Source of the DNA: an uncultured Clostridium sp.
Lineage (GTDB): Bacteria > Bacillota > Clostridia > Lachnospirales > Lachnospiraceae
Direction of reading: 5' to 3'
Length of the DNA: 64,000 nt
NCBI GenBank assembly: GCA_937885015.1
Contig: CALAAS010000034.1
Coordinates: forward strand, 26,959-90,958
The notes beneath the pieces are model-generated. The model saw only the letters and a program-made list of their open reading frames with translations, was not told the DNA's origin and did no database searches. This document shows positions 42,542 through 49,186 of the stretch, one piece after another (the stretch's first letter is position 1; every line of letters begins with the position of its first letter). A program made the translations under genes and the position numbers.

Positions 42542-42575
42542 CCTGTATGAAGCAATTCTCCGGTAAGCTTCTTTT

Positions 42576-42953
42576 TTATCCAAGGATATGTTTTTTTAAT
42601 GCCCGAAAGGTTTCGGAACTGATATCGTGCTCCATTTTGCAGGCATCTTCCGAAGCGGTTTCAGGATTTACGCCCAGACTGATCAGCCAATTAGACAGTA
42701 CGGTATGGCGTTCGTACGTCTCAAGGGCCAGTTCCTTTCCGGCGGGAGTGAAGGAAATATATCCTTCATTGGAAACTGTAACCAGGTTCCGGTTCCTGAG
42801 ATTTTTCATGGCAACGCTGACACTTGGCTTCGAGTAGCCAAGTTCTGTAGCAATATCAATGGAACGGACAACCGGAAGGCGCTGACTGAGCACGTAGATG
42901 GTCTCCAGATAATCTTCGACGGATTCCTCGGATCTGTGGCTTGTATACCCCAT
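42576..42953 (-). CDS. DtxR/MntR-family metal-dependent repressor
   Basis: 125 aa from ATG 42953, with AGGAGG 8 nt upstream. The winged helix-turn-helix IDIATELGYSKPSVSVAMKNLRNRNLV (about 32-58) is followed by the metal-binding and dimerisation domain. Its metal motif reads ACKMEHDIS (Cys105, Glu108, His109); the Cys matches iron-sensing DtxR/IdeR rather than the Glu of Mn-sensing MntR. There is no SH3-like third domain, as in MntR-sized members. It most likely binds the GTTAGT...ACTAAC palindromes before feoB, feoA and the DUF2325 gene when Fe(II) is plentiful. No such site is seen before its own start. Confidence 0.9.
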   Translation of the reverse strand: MGYTSHRSEESVEDYLETIYVLSQRLPVVRSIDIATELGYSKPSVSVAMKNLRNRNLVTVSNEGYISFTPAGKELALETYERHTVLSNWLISLGVNPETASEDACKMEHDISSETFRALKKHILG

Positions 42954-43046
42954 AGATGATACCTCCTGTCTTTGCATATTATGTTATCATTTTGCGATTG
43001 GAATTGCAAGTTTGAAAAAAGATAAATTCGAAAAAGGCAAAAAGGA

Positions 43047-43078
43047 TTGACAAAATCAAAAGATTAGTATAAACTAAC
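43047..43078 (+). promoter_or_regulatory. feoA promoter with overlapping operator
   Basis: TTGACA (43047-43052), 17-bp spacer, TAAACT (43070-43075), with palindrome ATTAGTATAAACTAAC at 43063-43078 over the -10 box. This matches the feoB and DUF2325 promoters. Confidence 0.85.
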
Positions 43079-43142
43079 TAAAGTGATGAATGATTAACTT
43101 ACCGATTTATGAAAAGGCGTTTCAAAAAAAGGAGAGTGCCGG

Positions 43143-43361
43143 ATGATTATGAAGTTATCAGAGGCCAAAGAAGGCAAAGAATATACAGTCAAAGAGATTG
43201 TGACCGAAGATAAAGAGTTGGAGGCTTTTTTATTTTCCCTGGGATGCTATAGTGGGGAACCGATTACAGTAATAAAACAGCGGAAAAACGGATGTGTCGT
43301 GTCCATCAAAGACGGCAGATACAATATGGATGCAGATTTGGCGCAGGCCATTTCCATCTAG
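43143..43361 (+). CDS. feoA: FeoA-family protein
   Basis: 72-aa SH3-like cytoplasmic partner of FeoB. KLSEAKEGKEYTVKEIV, LEAFLFSLGCYSGEPITVIKQRKNGCVVSIKDGRYNMDADLAQAI covers the whole fold. GGAG lies 8 nt before ATG 43143; the second Met two codons on is an option. It is separated from feoB by the repressor gene on the other strand but has an equivalent promoter and operator. The Cys-rich peptide gene follows 44 bp later. Confidence 0.9.
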   Translation: MIMKLSEAKEGKEYTVKEIVTEDKELEAFLFSLGCYSGEPITVIKQRKNGCVVSIKDGRYNMDADLAQAISI

Positions 43362-43405
43362 GAAGTCTGCCTGGAAGAGAGTTATCAGGAAAGGAAGGAT
43401 GACGG

Positions 43406-43606
43406 ATGGTCGATATTATACTGATGGGAATTGTGATTCTGTTGGTGGGCCTGGCAGTTTCTTATATTGTAAAGTCAAAAAGAAATGGTGTAAAGTGCAT
43501 CGGATGCCCTTCGGGAGGCATTTGCTCCGGCCGAAAGGATCATGGCGGGGCCTGCAGCTGCGGCTGCCATGGGACGGAGGGTGCGGGAGGCCAGCATAAC
43601 GCATAA
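43406..43606 (+). CDS. FeoB-associated Cys-rich membrane peptide
   Basis: 66 aa. One N-terminal membrane segment (IILMGIVILLVGLAVSYIV) is followed by a Cys/Gly-rich tail with CIGCPSGGIC and CSCGC clusters and two His residues. This is the pattern of the FeoB-associated Cys-rich family, thought to help ferrous iron uptake at the membrane. AAGGAAGG lies before the ATG. It forms a unit with feoA. Confidence 0.85.
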   Translation: MVDIILMGIVILLVGLAVSYIVKSKRNGVKCIGCPSGGICSGRKDHGGACSCGCHGTEGAGGQHNA

Positions 43607-43696
43607 GGCGGAAAAACATTGCGTCCTGAACAGAAAACCTGCGTCTTAAACTAAGCGGGTTGCTTTTCCCTTGACAGGATGATATTCTGTTTTAAG

Positions 43697-43731
43697 AACC
43701 AGACTTTCAAATGAGAAGGTCTGGTTTTTTT
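43697..43731 (+). terminator. Rho-independent terminator
   Basis: AACCAGACTTT pairs with AAGGTCTGGTT, followed by TTTTT. It closes the feoA unit. Confidence 0.9.
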
Positions 43732-43829
43732 ACATAAATTTTAATATACCGGACTATTGGATTATACGTTCCCGCTGTAAAATGAATTTGTATGGAAGTA
43801 TTAAAATGATATAGTGAGAGGGCGTATGT

Positions 43830-45203
43830 ATGAAAAAAACCTATGTGCTGGATACCAATGTGCTCGTTCAGGCTCCCTATGCCATCGAATGTTTTGAGGA
43901 AAACGATGTTGTATTGCCGATGACGGTCCTGGAGGAACTGGATAACCTGAAAAAAGAAGAAGGCGAAAAAGGAGCCAACGTCCGCAGAGTCATCCGAATC
44001 CTGGAGATGCACCGGGAGAAGGGAAACCTGCTGGATGGGGTTACAATGAGCTCCGGAGGTGTTTTGCGGGTAGAAAAGAATTTTCTGAAAGAAGAACTTC
44101 CGCCGGATCTTCCGGAGTACAAGTCCGATAACCGGATCTTAAAGGTTTGCGTGGGCCTGTCAAAAGAGCGCGAAAAACAGGTGGTCCTTGTGACGAAGGA
44201 CATTCTTCTGCGCATTAAAGCTCAGCTTGTGGGAGTGCGGGCGGAAGATTTTACAACGGAGCAGGTGGCTGGCCACGAAGAGCAATACATGGGGCGGAGA
44301 GAAGTTTTTGTTCCGGAGGAGGCCTTTAAAGAGTTTAAAAGAAAAGGCGTTCCGGTGGGGTCCGTGTACTGCTGTGACAGCGCCGGCAATTGTTTTTGCC
44401 CGGTACTGTATGAAAATGAGTTCATTATTCTGAAGGCGGATCAATCAACAAAAAAGACCCACCTGGGGCGGGTGGAAAATGGGATCATCCGGAAACTGGA
44501 TTATAAGAAAGCGGCTCCTTACGGAGTCAGTCCCAGAAATGTAGGGCAGTATTTCCTGCAGGAGGCTCTGATGCAGCCTGCAGAGAAGGCACCGCTGGTA
44601 ATCGTAAAGGGGATGGCGGGAACCAGTAAAACCTTCTATTCTCTGGCAGTGGGACTGGAAAAAGTGATGAATAATGCATCGGGGGAATACCGCCGTATTC
44701 TCATATGCAGGCCGAATGCGCTGTTTGATGCAGAGATCGGTTTCCTGCCCGGGACAGAACAGGAAAAAATTTCTCCTTTGATGCGCCCGATCCTGGATAA
44801 TCTGGAACAGCTGGTGGATTCCAACGAGCAGGAGCGGTATCTGAATGAGCAGGAACTGAGCGACAAGATAGAAGAAATCTTTGCGAGAGGCCTGATCCAG
44901 ACGGAGGCTCTGACCTTTATCCGGGGAAGATCCATCATTAAAACCTACCTGATCATTGACGAGGCGCAGAATATGACGCCGGCCCAGATTAAAGGGATCA
45001 TTACCAGGGCGGGAAAGGACACAAAGATCATACTTCTGGGAGACCCGAACCAGATAGACAGACCCTATCTGGATGACAGGACGAACGGACTCAGTTATGC
45101 GGCAGAGCATATGAAAGGGAGCTCGCTGTGCTGGCAGATTACATTGCTGCCGGAAGAGTGCGAGCGCTCTGCGCTTGCGACAGATGCGATTCTGAGATTG
45201 TAA
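43830..45203 (+). CDS. PIN domain-PhoH ATPase
   Basis: 457 aa, PIN-PhoH (PhoH2-like) architecture. The N-terminal PIN nuclease shows TYVLDTNVLVQAP, VLEELDNLKK and RNANVRR-like acidic/Arg residues (about 1-130). The PhoH helicase/ATPase domain (about 235-457) has a P-loop reading GMAGTSKT, where the usual Gly before Lys is Ser, Walker B LIIDEAQNMTP and GDPNQIDRPYLD. Known PhoH2 proteins unwind and cut RNA. ATG 43830 lacks a strong ribosome site. It lies between two iron-type promoters but has no such site itself. Confidence 0.88.
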   Translation: MKKTYVLDTNVLVQAPYAIECFEENDVVLPMTVLEELDNLKKEEGEKGANVRRVIRILEMHREKGNLLDGVTMSSGGVLRVEKNFLKEELPPDLPEYKSDNRILKVCVGLSKEREKQVVLVTKDILLRIKAQLVGVRAEDFTTEQVAGHEEQYMGRREVFVPEEAFKEFKRKGVPVGSVYCCDSAGNCFCPVLYENEFIILKADQSTKKTHLGRVENGIIRKLDYKKAAPYGVSPRNVGQYFLQEALMQPAEKAPLVIVKGMAGTSKTFYSLAVGLEKVMNNASGEYRRILICRPNALFDAEIGFLPGTEQEKISPLMRPILDNLEQLVDSNEQERYLNEQELSDKIEEIFARGLIQTEALTFIRGRSIIKTYLIIDEAQNMTPAQIKGIITRAGKDTKIILLGDPNQIDRPYLDDRTNGLSYAAEHMKGSSLCWQITLLPEECERSALATDAILRL

Positions 45204-45234
45204 GATTTCCGGGGCGTCCTGGGATTTTTGCGGT

Positions 45235-45280
45235 GAAACAGGTCAGAAAGGATGCAAAAGCGTCTTTTCTGGCCTGTTTC
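45235..45280 (+). terminator. Hairpin after the PhoH gene
   Basis: GAAACAGGTCAGAAA pairs with TTTCTGGCCTGTTTC with one mismatch. There is no T-run beyond, so it is a weak terminator or an RNA-stabilising stem. Confidence 0.6.
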
Positions 45281-45306
45281 TGTAATAAAAAACGGAAGGA
45301 AAAGGG

Positions 45307-45361
45307 TTGACAAATTCCTGAGGTTAGTATAAACTAACTTTGTGAGTTAGCTTATGCTAAC
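45307..45361 (+). promoter_or_regulatory. Promoter with two operator palindromes before the DUF2325 gene
   Basis: TTGACA (45307-45312), 17-bp spacer, TAAACT (45330-45335). GTTAGTATAAACTAAC (45323-45338) covers the -10 box, and GTTAGCTTATGCTAAC (45346-45361) follows 7 bp downstream, at the start of the transcript. Confidence 0.85.
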
Positions 45362-45412
45362 TATTTGAAAGTCTCCATTCCGGAGAGAGCAGAGACATAG
45401 GAGGTTGTCAGG

Positions 45413-45694
45413 ATGAGCGTGGTAATTGTTGGAGGACATGACCGGATGGTGGCGCAGTACAAGAAAATCTGCCAGGCATACCGGTGCAAAGTAAAAGTAT
45501 TTACCCAGATGCGGGCAGATTTTAATAAGCAGATCGGATGTCCGGACGTTCTGGTGCTGTTTACCAGCACGGTGTCTCATAAAATGGTTCGGGCGGCGTT
45601 GGAAGAGGTGGATCAGAGTCGGACAGATATTGTCCGCTGCCATAGCAGCAGTAAAAATGCGCTCCAGGAAATTCTGGAGAATTGCTGTAAATAA
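45413..45694 (+). CDS. DUF2325 protein
   Basis: 93 aa. MSVVIVGGHDRMVAQYKKICQAYRCKVKVFTQMRADFNKQIGCPDVLVLFTSTVSHKMV is the typical DUF2325 fold, with a GGHDRM start resembling a small Rossmann-like half. It ends with a CC pair (ENCCK). Biochemical role is unknown, but the iron-type operator tells us it is part of the iron response. AGGAGG is present 8 nt before ATG 45413. The DUF3793 gene follows 17 bp later. Confidence 0.85.
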   Translation: MSVVIVGGHDRMVAQYKKICQAYRCKVKVFTQMRADFNKQIGCPDVLVLFTSTVSHKMVRAALEEVDQSRTDIVRCHSSSKNALQEILENCCK

Positions 45695-45711
45695 AAGCAG
45701 GAGGACGCGCT

Positions 45712-46266
45712 ATGCCATTTGAACAATCTTTGATTTTTCACTGTTCCCCTACCCTTGCTTCTCTGAAAATGGCAAGTTTGTTCAGTTTTGACTACCAGAC
45801 AGAGGAAGAACTGATGGAAAATCTCACATACTGGAATGAGGAGATGAGAGAAAAAGGGATTTCTTTGATTCTTATGCGGAAGAAAAAGCAAAATGCGCTG
45901 ATTTATGTTTACAGGCGTTCCAGGCTGGAAGTGACCTTGAAGGAGCAGGAGATCCGCCGCTTTTTACAGGATTACGGGTACGGCGAAATGGGGGTGGAGC
46001 AGTCTCTGGAACACCTGAGGGAACGGCTTCAGCGGCAGAATGGGTTTCCCCACGAGATTGGGGTGTTTTTAGGTTACCCTCTGGAAGATGTAGTCGGCTT
46101 TATCCGCAATAAAGGAAAAGATTTCCTCATTTCCGGCCTCTGGAAAGTCTATGGAAACCGGGATGAGTCGGTAAAAACCTTCGGAAAATTTAAAAAGTGT
46201 ACGGAAGTCTATGTGCGGATGTGGACCAGCGGAAGAAGCGTCCGGCAATTGACTGTATCAGTTTAA
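45712..46266 (+). CDS. DUF3793 protein
   Basis: 184 aa, soluble. The features LIFHCSPTLASLKMASLFSF at the start and HEIGVFLGYPLEDVVGFIRNKGKDFLISGLWKVYGN near residues 110-145 are diagnostic for DUF3793. The family is found in Clostridia next to Feo or flavodoxin genes, which matches the iron-type promoter of this two-gene unit. The conserved Cys/His positions (HC at 11-12) might bind metal or haem, which is inference only. AGGAGG lies 9 nt before the ATG. Confidence 0.82.
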   Translation: MPFEQSLIFHCSPTLASLKMASLFSFDYQTEEELMENLTYWNEEMREKGISLILMRKKKQNALIYVYRRSRLEVTLKEQEIRRFLQDYGYGEMGVEQSLEHLRERLQRQNGFPHEIGVFLGYPLEDVVGFIRNKGKDFLISGLWKVYGNRDESVKTFGKFKKCTEVYVRMWTSGRSVRQLTVSV

Positions 46267-46471
46267 AGGGACGGGTAAATCAAGGTGCTCCTCCTTTAAA
46301 ATAGGGTATGGAGGTATATTGTCATATCAAATGTTAAAGGAGGTACTGTGAAAGAAAGTAGAGGGTATCCAATAAAAGGCACACTTTAATAAGCTGTCTA
46401 ATGGCACGTTTTTAACCATGACATTTCATAATGCATATTTGTAGTAAGGAGATTTACCAGACCTCTTTTTT

Positions 46472-46819
46472 TAGGAACTTAGCAGTCTGGAAGCTATTTC
46501 TTCGTGGTTGATGGAATAGTTAGGTTGTTCAATTAGGTAATCAATAACAGATGCAGCTGATTTCCCCAAAGATATTGGAAACTACTGAATCTAATAAAGT
46601 CCCAATCCATTTGGAATCTTTCGTATCGTATTTATTGCCTGCAACAGTTTTTGCTCACTTGGGACTAGCAACCGTGACATTAATTTCGTTTCCCCAAAAA
46701 TTAAAGACAGGAACCCGGTATTTTCCGGTGGATTTCGTACAGACATCACGACATGGTTTTTTAACAAGCCATTCTTTGAATTACAGAATAGAATTGTTAA
46801 AGGCGGAATGGAGCTTTTT
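46472..46819 (-). pseudogene. IS110-family transposase remnant
   Basis: Read on the minus strand from about 46819, the translation gives FKEWLVKKPCRDVCTKSTGKYRVPVFN, EINVTVASPK, AKTVAGNKYDTKDSKWIG, then directly LDSVVSNIFGE and, after a frameshift, SAASVIDYLIEQPNYSINHEEIASRLL. These are successive blocks of an IS110 DEDD transposase with two stop codons, a frameshift and an internal deletion between SKWIG and LDSVVS that removes roughly a hundred codons. No ends or bridge-RNA region could be recognised. The remaining sequence at 46267-46471 shows no gene. Confidence 0.75.
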
Positions 46820-46874
46820 ATGGTAAATTATGTCAGATAATGTGATGGTAATAAAATCAATGGATCGGCTGGTC

Positions 46875-47957
46875 TCAGGCTTTTATGGCCCAGCGCAGCT
46901 TGGTCGATTTGGCGCGGCTGTTGCGGGCACATTCTTCAGCAGACGGCCGGATGACATCTTTGGAGATGGAACTGTACTCGCCCATCTGGTAAAACTGACG
47001 GAAGGTTTTTTTGACAAGACGGTCTTCTCCGGAGTGGAAGGTCAGGACGGCAGCCTTTCCGCCGGGAGCCAGAGCGCCGGGAAGACGATCCATCAGCTGA
47101 TAGAGCACCTCAAATTCATTGTTAATGTCAATGCGAAGCGCTTGAAAGGTTCGCTGGCAGGACTTTTTGACAGCTTCTTTTCGCTCTTTTTCCGGAATAA
47201 AGGAGAGAGACTCTTCAATGGCCTGGAACAGCTGGGTGGTGGTAAGGATTTTTTTGCCTTTTTTTCTCCAACGCATGACAGTTCCTGCGATTTCTTCTGC
47301 ATAGGGTTCGTCTGCATTTTCGATCAGCATGCCGCAGAGCTCGTCCCGGCTGATCTTTGCCAGACGCTGGGCGGCGGAAATTCCTTGCTGGGGATTCAGG
47401 CGAAGATCCAGAGGGCCTTCTGTTTTGTAGGAAAATCCACGTTCCGGATTATCAATCTGCATGGAGGATACCCCCAGGTCAGCCAGGATAAAGTCAAAGG
47501 GACCGTATTCGTCCGCTATCTGATCGATGTTGGCAAAATTGGTCAGCCTTATAGTAATGTCCGTTTCATCAAAGCCTTTTGCTTTCAGACGTTCCCTGGT
47601 TTTGGCGGATTCAATGGGATCCACATCCAACCCGACCATGTGGCCGGTGTGATTGAGCTTTTTCAGCATTTCCAGCGTATGGCCGCCATAGCCGAGTGTA
47701 CAGTCAAGGCCTTTCTGGCCAGGCTGGATATCAAAAAAATCCAGAATTTCCTGTACCATAATGGAAATATGCATGCCGGCAGGAGTGCTGCCTTTCTGAA
47801 TGACCTTCTCAACGGTTTCTCCGTATTTTTCTGGATTCAGTTCTTTGTATTTTTCATTGAAATGGCGGGGATGAGTCCCTTTATATCGAACTCTCCGCTT
47901 ATGGGGACTGGCGGAATCTGCAGCTGGGGATTCCGGTATTTTTTTTATTTCTTCCAT
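46875..47957 (-). CDS. rsmH: 16S rRNA (cytosine-1402 N4)-methyltransferase RsmH, long form
   Basis: 360 aa from ATG 47957 (AAAGGA upstream). The SAM-binding motif is LDCTLGYGGHTLEML with VGLDVDP; further RsmH blocks are FDFILADLGVSSMQIDNPERGFSY, GPLDLRLNP, RTFQALRIDINNE and VLTFHSGEDRLVK. It methylates C1402 in 16S rRNA. Unlike the roughly 310-aa MraW of the cell-division cluster, it has a basic 50-residue extension (PHKRRVRYKGTHPRHFNEKYKELNPEKY), and no ftsL, pbp or mra genes are near. The 3' side carries an IS110 remnant. Confidence 0.92.
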   Translation of the reverse strand: MEEIKKIPESPAADSASPHKRRVRYKGTHPRHFNEKYKELNPEKYGETVEKVIQKGSTPAGMHISIMVQEILDFFDIQPGQKGLDCTLGYGGHTLEMLKKLNHTGHMVGLDVDPIESAKTRERLKAKGFDETDITIRLTNFANIDQIADEYGPFDFILADLGVSSMQIDNPERGFSYKTEGPLDLRLNPQQGISAAQRLAKISRDELCGMLIENADEPYAEEIAGTVMRWRKKGKKILTTTQLFQAIEESLSFIPEKERKEAVKKSCQRTFQALRIDINNEFEVLYQLMDRLPGALAPGGKAAVLTFHSGEDRLVKKTFRQFYQMGEYSSISKDVIRPSAEECARNSRAKSTKLRWAIKA

Positions 47958-48154
47958 GTACGATTCATTCCTTTCGCTTCGATTATTACATGATTTCCAG
48001 GTTCTGTCAACCTGGGCAGGAGCGGGATTCAGCTGGACTGGCTTTACAAATAGCGCTTGCGTATTTTTTTGTTTCGTGGCACACTATACATATAAATAAA
48101 AAGGAGTTGTTGGAAGGGGACGGCGGTCTGGCTGTTCCCCTGTTTCAGTTATAG
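47958..48154. promoter_or_regulatory. Intergenic stretch with candidate promoters and a small hairpin
   Basis: On the + strand ACTATACATATAAAT (near 48084-48098) offers -10 boxes, and AAAAGGAG follows, but there is no matching frame after it. GGGGA...TCCCC forms a small stem at about 48117-48140. MITE copy 2 begins at 48155, so any transcript from here to the phosphatase gene runs through the MITE. Confidence 0.35.
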
Positions 48155-48347
48155 GATTAGGGTGTCAAAAGGGTAATTTTAGTAAAAACACGCTTTCCCA
48201 CAATAAAGTGCATGGGCATGTAGGGTGAAAATAGATATTTTTTTGCTGTATTTCTCCCACTTGCTATTCTAATAAGCACAGTTTTTTGGGATTCATATTT
48301 TTCTCATGCGTCATTCCTTCTTAAAATGACCTTTTGACACCCGAATC
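48155..48347. mobile_element. MITE-like element, copy 2 (193 bp, inverted)
   Basis: Same length as the element at 212-404 and nearly identical to its reverse complement (two internal differences by eye). It is bounded by GATTAGGGTGTCAAAAGG and the complement of GATTCGGGTGTCAAAAGG, and flanked by its own 7-bp duplication GTTATAG at 48148-48154 and 48348-48354. The flanking sequences of the two copies differ, so this is insertion rather than a segmental duplication. It lies directly ahead of the ribosome site and ATG of the phosphatase gene. Confidence 0.92.
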
Positions 48348-48370
48348 GTTATAGGAAAGGGAGAAAAGGG

Positions 48371-49186
48371 ATGGAAAGACCGGTAAATTTCAGAGATATC
48401 GGAGGCATGAAGGGGCGGGACGGAAGGCTGGTCAGATCCGGAGTCCTGCTGCGATCCGGAGAGTTGTGGGAGATTAGGGAAGAAGAAAAACGGGAACTGC
48501 AGGAGAAATGGAATCTGGGCATGATTCTGGATTTGCGGAGAAAACAGGAAGTAGAGGAAAAGCCGGATGATGTGATAGAAGGCGCTTCTTACGTGCATCT
48601 GGATATTTTTGAAAGCTTTATAAAAGGGGGAAGCTCCAGCCAGCGGGATCTGTTTGCCATGACTGCTGTAGGCGATGTGGATGAGGCGATGCGGAATGTA
48701 TACCGCAGTATGGTTTTGGATCAGAGGGCCAGGGAGCAGTATGGGCGATTTCTTCGTCTTCTGCTGGAGCTGGAACCGGGAAAGTCGGCGCTATGGCATT
48801 GTTTTGCCGGGAAAGACAGGACCGGTGTCGGAGCAGCGTTCATTCTGGAAATCCTGGGAGTTTCCAGAGAGGAGATTATGGAGGACTATCTTCTGACGAA
48901 TGTGCTGCGAAAAGAGGAGAATGACCGGCTTGTGGAAGAAGAACGAAAAAAAGGACTGGAGCCGGAGAGGGAGGAGGCGTTTCGCCGCCTTATGGAGGTG
49001 GACAGCTCGTATCTGGAGGCAGCCTGGGATGCCATTGAAAATGAGTATGGGAATTTTGCCGCTTATCTGCAAAAAGGTCTTGGGATAGAACCAGAGGAGG
49101 AAGAACGGCTTCGCCAAATCTATTTGTGCCCGAAAGAAGCAGACAGTGTCGTTTTTTCAGCAGGAAAAGACGGGGGAGAGCGATGA
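48371..49186 (+). CDS. Tyrosine-protein phosphatase (PF13350-type, Cys-based)
   Basis: 271 aa, dual-specificity-like phosphatase fold. The start PVNFRDIGGMKGRDGRLVRSGVLLRSGELW is typical for this bacterial family, and the P-loop CX5R is HCFAGKDRTGVGAAFIL (Cys and Arg six residues apart, near residue 141). It removes phosphate from tyrosine or from phosphoinositides in relatives. There is no signal peptide. Its ribosome site begins 3 bp past the target duplication of MITE copy 2, so the MITE has replaced or split its leader. Its stop overlaps the fliB-like start as ATGA. Confidence 0.9.
   Translation: MERPVNFRDIGGMKGRDGRLVRSGVLLRSGELWEIREEEKRELQEKWNLGMILDLRRKQEVEEKPDDVIEGASYVHLDIFESFIKGGSSSQRDLFAMTAVGDVDEAMRNVYRSMVLDQRAREQYGRFLRLLLELEPGKSALWHCFAGKDRTGVGAAFILEILGVSREEIMEDYLLTNVLRKEENDRLVEEERKKGLEPEREEAFRRLMEVDSSYLEAAWDAIENEYGNFAAYLQKGLGIEPEEEERLRQIYLCPKEADSVVFSAGKDGGER

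Noticed and set aside
46330..46388. 14-codon GTG frame after AGGAGG at about 46347
   Set aside because: Too short and without context; probably chance.
46551..46826. 91-codon + strand frame in the IS110 remnant
   Set aside because: The minus strand matches an IS110 transposase in pieces; the + frame has no features.
46830..47993. Long + strand open frame opposite rsmH
   Set aside because: The minus strand carries all RsmH motifs; the + frame is a by-product of that coding sequence.
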